NCBI RefSeq assembly: GCF_001264245.1
Contig: NZ_CP011339.1
Span: 4,712,001 to 4,776,000 of the forward strand
Length of the DNA: 64,000 nucleotides
Reading direction: 5' to 3'
From: Microcystis panniformis FACHB-1757
GTDB taxonomy: Bacteria > Cyanobacteriota > Cyanobacteriia > Cyanobacteriales > Microcystaceae
Under the pieces are notes generated by a model. It was not told the DNA's origin. It did not search any database and saw only the letters and a list, made by a program, of their open reading frames with translations. Of the stretch, positions 51,997 through 61,573 are shown one piece after another; position 1 is the first letter of the stretch, and every line of letters starts with the position of its first letter. The position numbers and the translations under genes are program-made.

Positions 51997-52752
51997 TCAA
52001 GAGAGCAGTCTTTTTTCTAACCATGCCAGGACACTTTCAACATCTGCCACTTTTTCTCCTTCAGGTACGGGTGGACGTTGTACCATGACCACAGTTATTC
52101 CCAACTCCCTAGCGGCGATAATTTTGGCGTAGGTGGCATCACCGCCGCTGTTTTTACTCACGATCGCCCCAATCTTATATTCTTGTAAAAGAGAGCGCTC
52201 TGACTGTAAGGAAAAAGGCCCCCGTTCCAACAATAATTTTCCAATCGGTACGATGGCATCTGCTTCTGGAGGGTCAATCATCCGCATCAAAAACCAGATA
52301 TTTTTTAGATGTGCATAACTTGCCAGTTCTTGCCGACCAATAGTGAGAAATATCCGCGGTGCTAACCCCGATAAAATACTCGCTGCCGCTTGATTGTTTT
52401 CTACTTCCATCCAATTATCTCCAGATACTTTTTCCCAAGCTGGACGACTTAACATTAATCGAGGAATACCACAATCCGAGGCAGCTTGAGCGGCATTAAA
52501 AGAAATTTGTGCGGCAAAGGGATGGGTGGCATCAATTAAACAATCAATGCCTTCTTGGCGTAGATAATTGGCTAACCCGGTGGCACCACCAAACCCTCCC
52601 CGGCGAGAAGGAGTTGTGAGGGTAATCGGTTCTCTCGTGCGACCGGCAAAGGAAGCGATGGCATCTATCCCCGGAATTGCCGCAATTTTAGCCGCTAATG
52701 CCGCCGCTTCCCCCGTTCCCCCTAAAATCAGCACTCTTTTATTTTTAGTCAT
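51997..52752 (-). CDS. cobK: Precorrin-6A reductase
   Basis: Reduces (cobalt-)precorrin-6A with NADPH in corrin ring synthesis for B12 or pseudo-B12. The 251 residues show RVLILGGTGEAAALAAKIA at the N-terminus, CLIDATHPFAAQISFNAAQA, RIFLTIGRQELASY, IGKLLLERGPFSLQSERSLL and IVSKNSGGDATYAKIIAA, the full CobK/CbiJ pattern. No other cobalamin gene is adjacent, as is usual in cyanobacteria. Confidence 0.93.
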   Translation of the reverse strand: MTKNKRVLILGGTGEAAALAAKIAAIPGIDAIASFAGRTREPITLTTPSRRGGFGGATGLANYLRQEGIDCLIDATHPFAAQISFNAAQAASDCGIPRLMLSRPAWEKVSGDNWMEVENNQAAASILSGLAPRIFLTIGRQELASYAHLKNIWFLMRMIDPPEADAIVPIGKLLLERGPFSLQSERSLLQEYKIGAIVSKNSGGDATYAKIIAARELGITVVMVQRPPVPEGEKVADVESVLAWLEKRLLS

Positions 52753-52962
52753 CCAGCAATTGCCAAAAGGTTAACTAATTTTCCATCTTCCTATCTTGCC
52801 TTGCAAAGGAAAGAGATTGTTGGGGTTAGGTCACTCTACTTTTTCCCAAAAACGAGGAATCTGTGCTAAGTTACCAGAACGTTTATTTTCCCAGCAGATG
52901 CTCAGAACATAGACCATCAATCAAGACCAATTTAACTCTTTTTGTCGTTAGGACTTCCAAAA

Positions 52963-53626
52963 GTGACCAAAAACCAGCAAATTCTAGCAAAAATCGGGGG
53001 GGGGGTAGCCTTGCTCTCCTTCTTTCCTTGGGTTTAGGGCAACAAGCTTATGCTGTCACCCTCGTTGAGAACTTAAGTGAATCAAATGATGGCATAGGAA
53101 GTATAAACTTTAACTTTTGGAATGGATCAAGCTTTACCACTGGTAGTAGCAGTTACAATCTTCAGTCTGCTACTCTTTTGTTCCAACAATTAACCGCCAG
53201 TCCCAACTTGTTTGTTCGTCTCTATAGCAACAGCAGTGGAACCCCCGGCACTTTGATAACCAGTTTTACTAACCCGGCTTCCATTACCACCTCTCTCGCC
53301 AATAACACCTTTACCCTGGCTACTCCGTACACATTAGCCGCTAATACCACTTACTGGTTAGTCAGTGGTGTTTCAGATAATGTCGGGAATTATCAATGGG
53401 TTATACTACATCTTACGCTCAAACAGGACTCCCTGGCTGGACGATTGGTGATGGTTACGTTGAGAGTAACAATCAAGGGGGAGGTTGGACTTCTTTTCCT
53501 ACTGATGGGCCTTACCAATTTAGCCTTGAGGGGACCGCTACTAACATCCCCGAACCGGGTTCCGTGGTTGCCTTGTTAGGATTGGGAGGATTAGGGTTAG
53601 CTTCTAGCCTGAAGAAACGGAAATAG
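52963..53626 (+). pseudogene. PEP-CTERM surface protein, apparent frame breaks at G runs
   Basis: The end IPEPGSVVALLGLGGLGLASSLKKRK contains the PEP motif, a membrane helix and a basic tail that mark exosortase substrates. The start is probably the GTG at 52963, giving TKNQQILAK and a signal peptide ending AYA. Frame is lost at ten G (52996-53005; eleven would restore it) and again at three G (53398-53400; four would restore NYQWGYTTSYA). The middle (SSYNLQSATLLFQQLTAS) is a choice-of-anchor-like beta domain. Its sorting enzyme is encoded at 60631. Confidence 0.75.
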
Positions 53627-53818
53627 GAACAGTAGGGTGGGGGCGACTCGATTCTCTTGTCTCGTGCCAAGGTTCCACCTGGCAATGGCAAAAGTCAGCG
53701 TCTCCCTCCCTTACCTGATAGGTTATAGCATTTTTCTTTATTCGTGGCAGACATCCTACTCCCCTCTCCCACCCCCGACCCCCCCGATGTCGGCGGGGCA
53801 GGGGGGTGAGGGCAATTA

Positions 53819-54567
53819 AGGGACTTGCGCTTTGATAATGTACCTTTTGGGCGAACGTAGTTCGCCCCTACATTGTGGACAAAATCCGTTACTGTAGGGG
53901 CGCAAGGCTTGGGCTCTCCGATAGATCAGGTTTGCCGATCACCCTAAGTAGGGGGAGAGCCTTCGAGATGTTAGGGACTTGCGCTTTGATAATGTACCTT
54001 TTGGGCGAACGCAGTGCGCCCCTACATTGTGGACAAAATCTGTTACTGTAGGGGCGCAAGGCTTGGGCCCTCCGATAGATCAGGTTTGCCGATCACCCTA
54101 AGTAGGGGGAGAGCCTTCGAGATGTTAGGGACTTGCGCTTTGATAATGTACCTTTTGGGCGAACGCAGTGCGCCCCTACATTGTGGACAAAATCCGTTAC
54201 TGTAGGGGCGCAAGGCTTGGGCCCTCCGATAGATCAGGTTTGCCGATCACCCTAAGTAGGGGGAGAGCCTTCGAGATGTTAGGGACTTGCGCTTTGATAA
54301 TGTACCTTTTGGGCGACGCAGTGCGCCCCTACATTGTGGACAAAATCCGTTACTGTAGGGGCGCAAGGCTTGGGCCCTCCGATAGATCAGGTTTGCCGAT
54401 CACCCTAAGTAGGGGGAGAGCCTTCGAGATGTTAGGGACTTGCGCTTTGATAATGTACCTTTTGGGCGACGCAGTGCGCCCCTACATTGTGGACAAAATC
54501 CGTTACTGTAGGGGCGCAAGGCTTGCGCCCTCCGATCGATTGGGATATTATTCCCACGCAAGTCCCT
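53819..54567. repeat. 154-bp tandem array bounded by inverted ends
   Basis: Units start AGGGACTTGCGCTTTG at 53819, 53973, 54127, 54281 and 54434, a 154-base period (153 in the fourth). The last unit ends early in ACGCAAGTCCCTTA, the reverse complement of the array's first bases. The whole array thus looks like one MITE with its interior amplified. Each unit holds GGGCG(A)ACGCAGTGCGCCC and GTAGGGGCGCAAGGC hairpins. Open frames in it are repeat translations. Confidence 0.9.
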
Positions 54568-54767
54568 TATCGCAACCGAATCGGCGGTTAGGACATTGAC
54601 AATCTCCGAAACCCTCTCATACTAAATCCTGTCTCCTGTCTCCTAACCCCACCAACAAACTTTTTGCCGCAAACCCTACTTAAGACTTTTGCTATAGTTC
54701 TAGAAGAGGGCTAAAAAAATAGCAAACTAAGGAAATTTCTCCTTTGCTAGTTTTGCCGTGAACAACT

Positions 54768-56216
54768 ATGTTAAAAAAAGTCAATTATCTGCGATCGCTA
54801 TCCTGTTTCCTCGCTATAATCCTCTGGAGTAGTCCTCTCGGGATTAACTCTAGCCTCGCTGTCAATGATAATTGTCAACTCTCCGAATCAGAAATCAAAC
54901 AACAAGAAAATCTGCGTCAAACTTCCCCCCAAGAATATAACATTTTATTGCAGAAATATGCTGAACAATTGCGCTTTTGTCGTTCCCGACACTGGTTACA
55001 GGAACAAGCGATCTGGTTACGTCTTTACTCCTGTGATACCCGTCCTGGATCGATAGAAAGTATCCTCGATCGCATCGTGGCCAAAGGTTATAATATAGTT
55101 TATCTGGAAGTTTTTGCCGATGGTCAAGTCTTGTTACCTCCTAACAATAATCCCACGGTTTGGGATAGCGTGATTAAAAATCCCGGTGCTGGAAATGTGG
55201 ATTTATTAGCACAGGCGATCGAACAGGGACATAAACGCGGTTTAAAGGTGTATGCTTGGTTATTTAGCCTCAATTTTGGCTATGCTTATAGCTTAAAACC
55301 CGAGCGACAGGAGGTGTTAGCACGCAATGGTAAAGGACAGGATAGCACCTCTTTTGTCGATGATCAATCCCAAACTTTTGTCGATCCCTACAGCAATCAA
55401 GCGCGACAGGATTATTTAATTCTCCTAGAAGCGATTTTACAACGTCGTCCCGATGGAGTTTTATTTGATTATATTCGCTATCCCAGAGGAACTGGAGTCG
55501 ATTCCGTGGCTGATAATGTCGAAGATTTATGGATTTTTAGTCCCGCATCCCGACAAGCTTTAATTAATCGAGGATTGAATAATAAGGGCAAATTTTTAAT
55601 TGATCGCTATCTGACTCGTGGTCAAATTTCCCCTGATGATATCGTCGAAGCAGATCGCCTTTATCCCCAAGAAACCGCCCCTCTTTGGCAGGGTAGAATT
55701 CCCTTAGAAGAGGAGATGAAACAATCAGTTAAAACTCGTTTTGATCGCCTCAAATTAGAACTTTGGTTCCTGACGGTTGCCCATGCTGCCCAGGGTGTAA
55801 TTGATTATATTAGTTATTTTTCTGCCCTAGTGGAACGTCAGGGAATTCCGGCTGGGGCAGTGTTTTTTCCCGATGGGAATCGTCTTGTGGGTAATCAAGG
55901 TTTCGATTCCCGTTTACAAGCTTGGGATAGTTTTCCCGCTTCCCTAGAATGGCATCCCATGTCCTACGCTAATTGTAACGATACTACCTGTGTGGTTAAT
56001 CAGATCAAAAGAGTAGTGGCAAGCAGGGGAAATCAAACTCCTGTTATCCCAGCTTTAGCGGGTTTATGGGGACAACCCTATAACAATCGTCCCTCCTTAG
56101 AAGTGCAAATGGCAGCGATTCGCCTAGCTTTTCCCAGCATAGATAGTATCAGTCATTTTGCTTTTTCTTGGCAAGAACCACAATTCGATCGAGCCAGAAG
56201 ATTTTGTCAAATGTAA
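54768..56216 (+). CDS. GHL10-type glycoside hydrolase-like exported protein
   Basis: A 482-residue protein with a signal peptide (FLAIILWSSPLGINSSLA) and a TIM-barrel domain of the GHL10 (DUF187) type: VAKGYNIVYLEVFADG, HKRGLKVYAWLFSLNFGYAY, DPYSNQARQDYLILLEAIL and PDGVLFDYIRYPRG with the conserved Asp. The family is linked to polysaccharide or peptidoglycan handling but activity is unproven. It is convergent with the exopolysaccharide genes, with six bases between stop codons. Confidence 0.85.
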   Translation: MLKKVNYLRSLSCFLAIILWSSPLGINSSLAVNDNCQLSESEIKQQENLRQTSPQEYNILLQKYAEQLRFCRSRHWLQEQAIWLRLYSCDTRPGSIESILDRIVAKGYNIVYLEVFADGQVLLPPNNNPTVWDSVIKNPGAGNVDLLAQAIEQGHKRGLKVYAWLFSLNFGYAYSLKPERQEVLARNGKGQDSTSFVDDQSQTFVDPYSNQARQDYLILLEAILQRRPDGVLFDYIRYPRGTGVDSVADNVEDLWIFSPASRQALINRGLNNKGKFLIDRYLTRGQISPDDIVEADRLYPQETAPLWQGRIPLEEEMKQSVKTRFDRLKLELWFLTVAHAAQGVIDYISYFSALVERQGIPAGAVFFPDGNRLVGNQGFDSRLQAWDSFPASLEWHPMSYANCNDTTCVVNQIKRVVASRGNQTPVIPALAGLWGQPYNNRPSLEVQMAAIRLAFPSIDSISHFAFSWQEPQFDRARRFCQM

Positions 56217-56222
56217 CCCCAT

Positions 56223-58427
56223 TTACACCTCTACTTTTACTTCCTCTGTCTCTGTTTTTTCCTGTGGGGGGGGGACTATCAAAGGCGGCAGTTCCGGTTC
56301 GGCGGTGTTGAGAGTCGGTGTAATATCGACGTAGTTAATTACCGCCCCTAAAATTTTCACTTCCGCTTCTGTTAACTGGTCAGTTGCTTCACTCAAGAGA
56401 CTAGAACGAGTTATGCCCTGGCGCGTTACCAGAATAATCCCGTCCGCTAGTTCTTCTAAGAGAAGAGCATCATTACAGCTAGACAGAGAAGGAGTATCGA
56501 CAATCACCAGATCGAAACGGCCGCGAGAATCTTTGAGAATTAATTGTAATTCGCTCGATTCAATGATAGCTGCCGCTTGTTTTTGCGGACCGGGACTAGG
56601 CAAAATGGAAAGGTTTTCAATATTTGGGGCCAGCCGGATCGATTTACTTTTTGCCCCGTAGTAAAGTAGGGGTTCTCGGAAAGAATTGGGATCGGGAGTG
56701 ACTCCGATTTCTTCGGCCTTAGAGGGACTTCTCAGATCTCCTTCTACTAACAGAGTCCGTCGGCCCGCTAAAGCGGCGGCGATGGCCAGATTATAGGCAG
56801 TGGCGGTTTTCCCCTCTCCGCCAGTAATACTGGTGACAACAACCACTTTCACCGTTTCGCCGCCGCCAACAAGTCGCAGGGTACTGCGTAAACGTTCGTA
56901 GTAGGGGAGATAATTGGCATTAGCATCGGCGAGAATCGGCTCGATTTCCTCGCCCTCTAAATTCCGGACAATGGGCAATTGTCCCAAGAGTAGTATATCC
57001 CGACTAACCAAAGCTTCCCGCAATTCTTGGGGACTGTGCAGGCGATCATCGATCACTGCTAACAGGAGAATCGTACCCAATCCGGCTAAAGTTCCCAAAC
57101 CAGCACCCACCAAGAGAATCAAGGTACGATTCTTGCGGTTAAACACCTGTTCGATCGGTTGAGCAACCGGCGGTTGGGCGACGGTGAGACTACCCACGGT
57201 TTCCGCTTCTGCGGCCTGAGCATCCACCAGAGCATTGAGAATATTCTCGTAGATACCCCGTTGAAAGGCGACAGCTTGGGTTAAACGAGCTTGCTGTAGC
57301 TGTTTATCGGGGAATTTCTCGTATTGGGAGCGTAATTGCTGTTCCTGAGTCACCAAGGACTCTAATTGTTTCATTAAACCCTCGCGCTGGGTTTGCAGGG
57401 TGACTAATTGAGCCGCTAGTTGTTGACGGGTGGCATCGAGATTACTTTGCTGACGGATGCGACTGCTGGGAAGATCGGTCAGGATGCCATCTTTTCCGAT
57501 CACCTCGGCGGCTCTTTTTTGTAAGAGAGATTCGTTAACTTCCTGTTGTTTGCGTAATTTAGCTACGGTGGGATGTTCGGGACGTAAATCCTTCTGTAGT
57601 CGCTCCAATTGGGTTTCCGTGTCCAAGATCTGCGCTCGGATACTGGCAATAATCGGGTCGGCACTAAGGGCCGAGGAGGTGTAAGCTTGATCGGGGGTTA
57701 AATCGAGTTGTTCACTCAGACTATTAATCTGTCCTTGAATGCCTTGCAGTTCTAGGCGAATTTCTCGCTGTTGCTGTTGACTACTGGTGATAGCGGTGAA
57801 TAAACTCCCGTCTTGAATCGCCAATAAATCTGAACCCTGGGTACTAATGTAGCGATAAAACTTTTCTTCGGCTCTGGTTAAATCTTTTTGGACTTCGTTA
57901 AGTCGGACACTGAGAGCTTCTATGCGGGCCCGTAACTGGGAAGTATTCAGCCAGCGACTGTATTCCACCATTTCCTTCATCAAGGTTTCGAGAATTAACT
58001 CCGCCTTGGACTGGGAGTCGGCCGTTAACTCTAAAAGTACCTCTTGGGGTTGGTCGCTATTATTTTTTTGTCCCTCCGCTTCACCGGGGAAGGTTATTTT
58101 TAAATCCTGATCGCGAATTTTAACCATCTGTTCCTGATTAAATTGCAATTTTTTGGCCGCATTGACCAATACCCGGGGAGACAGCAGTAAATCGCGATCA
58201 ATAGCCCGCCCTTGTTCTTGCAGTTGGGTTCCTGTACTGGTAAAAGCCGGCGGCGGCACCCGGTAGGCCAATTGTCCCACCGCCCGATAAAAGGTGGGGG
58301 GTTTCTCAGGATCGGGTAGGAAAGCAAAGATCACAGAACCGCCTAAACAGACGAGGAAGACGAATATTCCCACAAATTTGTTCTGATCTAGCGAGATGAG
58401 AAATCGTTTAACAATTGGTAGAGCCAT
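56223..58427 (-). CDS. Wzc-like polysaccharide co-polymerase / tyrosine autokinase
   Basis: A 734-residue protein with an N-terminal Wzz domain between two membrane helices (FVGIFVFLVCLGGSVIFAFL and LLVGAGLGTLAGLGTILLL) enclosing long coiled coils. A C-terminal BY-kinase ATPase follows: SITGGEGKTATAYNLA (Walker A), TLLVEGDLRSPS (A') and LVIVDTPSLS (B). No tyrosine-rich tail is present (it ends TEEVKVEV), so autophosphorylation of the usual kind is doubtful. It should control chain length and export of an exopolysaccharide with the Wza-like protein encoded 117 bases upstream. Confidence 0.9.
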   Translation of the reverse strand: MALPIVKRFLISLDQNKFVGIFVFLVCLGGSVIFAFLPDPEKPPTFYRAVGQLAYRVPPPAFTSTGTQLQEQGRAIDRDLLLSPRVLVNAAKKLQFNQEQMVKIRDQDLKITFPGEAEGQKNNSDQPQEVLLELTADSQSKAELILETLMKEMVEYSRWLNTSQLRARIEALSVRLNEVQKDLTRAEEKFYRYISTQGSDLLAIQDGSLFTAITSSQQQQREIRLELQGIQGQINSLSEQLDLTPDQAYTSSALSADPIIASIRAQILDTETQLERLQKDLRPEHPTVAKLRKQQEVNESLLQKRAAEVIGKDGILTDLPSSRIRQQSNLDATRQQLAAQLVTLQTQREGLMKQLESLVTQEQQLRSQYEKFPDKQLQQARLTQAVAFQRGIYENILNALVDAQAAEAETVGSLTVAQPPVAQPIEQVFNRKNRTLILLVGAGLGTLAGLGTILLLAVIDDRLHSPQELREALVSRDILLLGQLPIVRNLEGEEIEPILADANANYLPYYERLRSTLRLVGGGETVKVVVVTSITGGEGKTATAYNLAIAAALAGRRTLLVEGDLRSPSKAEEIGVTPDPNSFREPLLYYGAKSKSIRLAPNIENLSILPSPGPQKQAAAIIESSELQLILKDSRGRFDLVIVDTPSLSSCNDALLLEELADGIILVTRQGITRSSLLSEATDQLTEAEVKILGAVINYVDITPTLNTAEPELPPLIVPPPQEKTETEEVKVEV

Positions 58428-58544
58428 AGCTTTTTAATGTATTCCCAGATTCTTTACATTTTAGCGGTCAAGAGTGATTCTCGCCCTTGAAATCCTAGCT
58501 TATGAAGTTGTGTTAAGGAGTGAAGGGAGCAAGTTGCCCCTCAA

Positions 58545-59771
58545 TTATTGGAAGTTATTGAATTGATTGCCAAAGTCGAGAATTGTATTGGTAAAACTGG
58601 AAATATCCCGGATGGGTTGGGTAATGATATTAAAAGCGGCGAAAATCTCCCCTAACAGGGTGCGGGTGACGATAATTACGTCCTGATCTTCTAAGGGAAC
58701 ATTTTGGGATATATCTCCCCTAACTGCCGCTATCGGACTCAAAGTTTGACTAACAATTCCCCCTTTGGCACTATCAAAACGGAGCAGGGACACTTCATTG
58801 ACATTAATCCGCAGGCGATCGGAAACCGGTAAACTAGCCACTACATCAAGGAAGCTACTGCCATTAGGAATCGAAACATTTCTCAGGGAAATTCCTGAAG
58901 GAATTGAGGGAGCTAAAACCCTGACGGTGATATTCTGCTGGGCGAGGGTGGTTCTAGCCACCAGGGTGCGATTATATCCCGTCTCTTGGCCGACTTCTAA
59001 CTTGGAAACAATCACGGCATCACCTCCTTGCAAACGCAGATCTGGCAAGCGTTCCCCTTTAATTAAGGGAGTATAAAGGTCAAGTTTCTCCTCTAATACT
59101 GTACCATCGACTAAAACCCGACGGACAACGATCGAACGCAGATCGGCTCTGGGGGTGCCGCCACCCGCCGCCAAAAGTACCTGCGCTAGGGGAGTATTAG
59201 GAGCAACACTATAAAACCCCGGTCGCTGTACCTCTCCCAGAATGGTTAACTGGACGGGACGGGCAGTGGTTAAAACAGCAATCACTTCCGGTTCCTCCCG
59301 CAGGTATTTTCGCCCCAATTCGAGGCGGATCTTAGTTTGCACTTCGTCTAAAGTCAAGCCCAGCACCGGAATACGCCCTAAAATCGGCACCAGAAAATTA
59401 CCATCGGGATCCACTGGCCCCGTGGAATTAAATTCGGGAAAATCGGGAACCGAGACAGTAATTTGATCGCCGATATCGAGTCGATAGGACTGAATTTGTC
59501 GGGATTGGCGATTATTGGGAGAGTAAACCGGTGGACTGTAGCCGGTAGGGGGAATCGTGTTTTCAGGAAAGGTGGGATTAGGCGGTTCGGGGGGCAAAAA
59601 TTCCAACCCAGTTCCGGGTTGAGTCTGGGGTATGGACAAAGAACCCTGGGCCTTGAGGCTCTCGGAGGGAATTACCCATAAGAACCCTGTCAGACTAAAC
59701 CCTGATAAGGCTATGGCCCCGGTTCTGAATAAACTAACTGGCAAAAACTTGTTGAGCATTGGTAGAATCAT
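58545..59771 (-). CDS. Wza-like polysaccharide export protein
   Basis: A 408-residue outer-membrane polysaccharide export protein. N-terminal export signal, a Pro-rich linker (LPPEPPNPTFPENTIPPTG), the Poly_export domain (YRLDIGDQITVSVPDFPEF, VDPDGNFLVPILGRIPVLG) and two SLBB domains (VTILGEVQRPGFYSV-type and LRNVSIPNGSSFLDVVASL). It pairs with the Wzc-like protein downstream to move exopolysaccharide across the envelope. Confidence 0.9.
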   Translation of the reverse strand: MILPMLNKFLPVSLFRTGAIALSGFSLTGFLWVIPSESLKAQGSLSIPQTQPGTGLEFLPPEPPNPTFPENTIPPTGYSPPVYSPNNRQSRQIQSYRLDIGDQITVSVPDFPEFNSTGPVDPDGNFLVPILGRIPVLGLTLDEVQTKIRLELGRKYLREEPEVIAVLTTARPVQLTILGEVQRPGFYSVAPNTPLAQVLLAAGGGTPRADLRSIVVRRVLVDGTVLEEKLDLYTPLIKGERLPDLRLQGGDAVIVSKLEVGQETGYNRTLVARTTLAQQNITVRVLAPSIPSGISLRNVSIPNGSSFLDVVASLPVSDRLRINVNEVSLLRFDSAKGGIVSQTLSPIAAVRGDISQNVPLEDQDVIIVTRTLLGEIFAAFNIITQPIRDISSFTNTILDFGNQFNNFQ

Positions 59772-59891
59772 ACAGATATATCAATTTATTTTCTGAGAGT
59801 TATCTAGTGGGAGAGGAACAAAGAAGCTATTAAGGACTAGAAAAGTGCCTTGAGCTAGTTTTTTTTAAACAGATAGTTGGGAGCAGAAAAA

Positions 59892-60638
59892 CTACTTTTC
59901 TTTTTTGGTCTCAGGCAGAGAAGTTAATTGACTTAAGACATTTTGTTCTAAGTAACTTTGAACTTCCTTGGCGAGATTGAGAGCAAAGGGAGTGAGAGTT
60001 TGCAGTTCTTTCGTCGGTTCTAAGGGAATCAGCAAGGAAACGGCTATCCAGGGTACTCTCTGTCTTTTTAATTGCGCCCATTGGTCAAGCCAATACCAAA
60101 CAGAGGGATCGTAATGACCACCACCTAGCCAAGCATACCATTGCACCACGGCAAAGGTATTTTGTGTCCAGGCACGATAGAATCGAGCCTTGGCCTTTCC
60201 TCCCGACTGGGTGGGGATTAATAGCTCGGTTGTTTCCCCCTGATTCCAACGACTAATCGAAGTGATATCCGACCATTCTAATCCTGGTTGATTTTTATAG
60301 TAGATCTGTGGCTTTAAAAGCACGGTGATCCTCTTGCCCTCAGGAGTTTCCACCACTTGCACCGACCATTTTCCCTCACCGATTTGTCCTTGCTGCTGAT
60401 CGATGGTTTTCAGGTCAGAGAACTTGATTCCCGATTCTTGTAGAGTCCGCATTTTTTGAATGTTACCGATTCTTGGTTGATCCACCCAAGACCAATGGCC
60501 AGAAATTAAATTGGGCAGGATACCGCCTAAAATCAACAGCAGCAGCAAGCACAACAGTAGTGAATAATTACCCGGTAGCTTTTTTTTGATTTTATCTAAC
60601 ACTAAACTTACCTCGGCCGGAATTTTTCGACTAATCAT
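59892..60638 (-). CDS. Cyanoexosortase B system-associated protein
   Basis: A 248-residue membrane-anchored protein. One helix near the N-terminus (YSLLLCLLLLLILGGILPNL) is followed by a soluble domain (FYRAWTQNTFAVVQWYAWLG). It overlaps the exosortase gene by eight bases (start codon inside its 3' end) and matches the partner protein found beside cyanoexosortase B. The role in sorting is unknown, by analogy with EpsI-type partners. Confidence 0.85.
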   Translation of the reverse strand: MISRKIPAEVSLVLDKIKKKLPGNYSLLLCLLLLLILGGILPNLISGHWSWVDQPRIGNIQKMRTLQESGIKFSDLKTIDQQQGQIGEGKWSVQVVETPEGKRITVLLKPQIYYKNQPGLEWSDITSISRWNQGETTELLIPTQSGGKAKARFYRAWTQNTFAVVQWYAWLGGGHYDPSVWYWLDQWAQLKRQRVPWIAVSLLIPLEPTKELQTLTPFALNLAKEVQSYLEQNVLSQLTSLPETKKEK

Positions 60639-61536
60639 CCTGGTTACCTTCCCCTTGAGCTAGGGACTTTTTCTTAACCGCCTCGCGATACTGCATGATT
60701 TGGAAGACCAAAAGGATCAGTAATAACATAAAGACGGAGTATAAATCACCCCCCCAGCCATCGTGGAGTAATTTGAAGTTTTCCTCTTGTCCTGTGCCGT
60801 GAAACCAAGCTAAAAGCGCGTTACGAACAATATTAGCCCCGACACTAATTCCAAAGGCACTGAGGAGCATAAAGCGGGTTTTACGACCGTTTTCGATGGT
60901 ATCAGTCCAATGGAGCAGCAGGAGGGTGACGTAAAGACTGCTAAATAACATTTTCAGCCCCGCACAGTAGGGAGCGACTTCCACCATCCTGCCTTCTACC
61001 GCTACATAGATACCGTCAACGGAGACATCTAGGCCCGCTTGCTGGAGAATAAAACCAGCGCAAGCAGCAATAAAAACCTGTAGGGGTAGGGTATAGGGAG
61101 CGATCAGGTAGGGTATGGGATTAGGAGTCGCTAAAGCTGTTAAAAGCAGGGGAAATCCCTGTAATTTTAAACCTTCCGTTCCTTTTAACCAGAGACAGAT
61201 TCCCGCTAAAATAATCGGGAAAGACATACTAACCCAAAGAGAGGAACCGAGGAGATAAAAAATCGCTCCTAGGGTTAACAAAAACGCTCCGAGGGGATGG
61301 GAGCGATCTTCGAGGCGTTGCCATTTTTTGCGATTCTGCCAGACAATATAGGCGGCATAGGGAAGGCCGATCAAGCCGTGGCTAAAGTATTCGTGTTCGA
61401 TGCCGATCGATTTATTCAGCCAACCATCATACCAATGAAAGATCACCGGACCATAGATGACCGCCAAGAAACCGATAATCAGCCAAGATTGCCGATTTTT
61501 CTGGGAGACGGGGGATAAGGAAGGACTAATACCCAT
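60631..61536 (-). CDS. Cyanoexosortase B
   Basis: Polytopic transpeptidase-like membrane enzyme that cleaves PEP-CTERM proteins. Conserved residues are the active-site Cys in VEVAPYCAGLKMLFSSL, the Arg in ANIVRNALLAW and the His in LLHDGWGG. About eight membrane helices. I start at MGISPSLSP (61536); an in-frame start at 61680 would overlap the aminotransferase gene and lacks family sequence. A candidate substrate is encoded at 52963-53626. Confidence 0.92.
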   Translation of the reverse strand: MGISPSLSPVSQKNRQSWLIIGFLAVIYGPVIFHWYDGWLNKSIGIEHEYFSHGLIGLPYAAYIVWQNRKKWQRLEDRSHPLGAFLLTLGAIFYLLGSSLWVSMSFPIILAGICLWLKGTEGLKLQGFPLLLTALATPNPIPYLIAPYTLPLQVFIAACAGFILQQAGLDVSVDGIYVAVEGRMVEVAPYCAGLKMLFSSLYVTLLLLHWTDTIENGRKTRFMLLSAFGISVGANIVRNALLAWFHGTGQEENFKLLHDGWGGDLYSVFMLLLILLVFQIMQYREAVKKKSLAQGEGNQDD

Positions 61537-61573
61537 AGGACAGAGCGATTTAGTGACAAATTCTGAATTTATG

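Noticed and set aside
53819..54600. Possible CRISPR array or repeat protein at the 154-bp tandem units
   Set aside because: Units are contiguous with no unique spacers, far longer than CRISPR repeats, and no cas gene is near; the open frames just repeat the unit.
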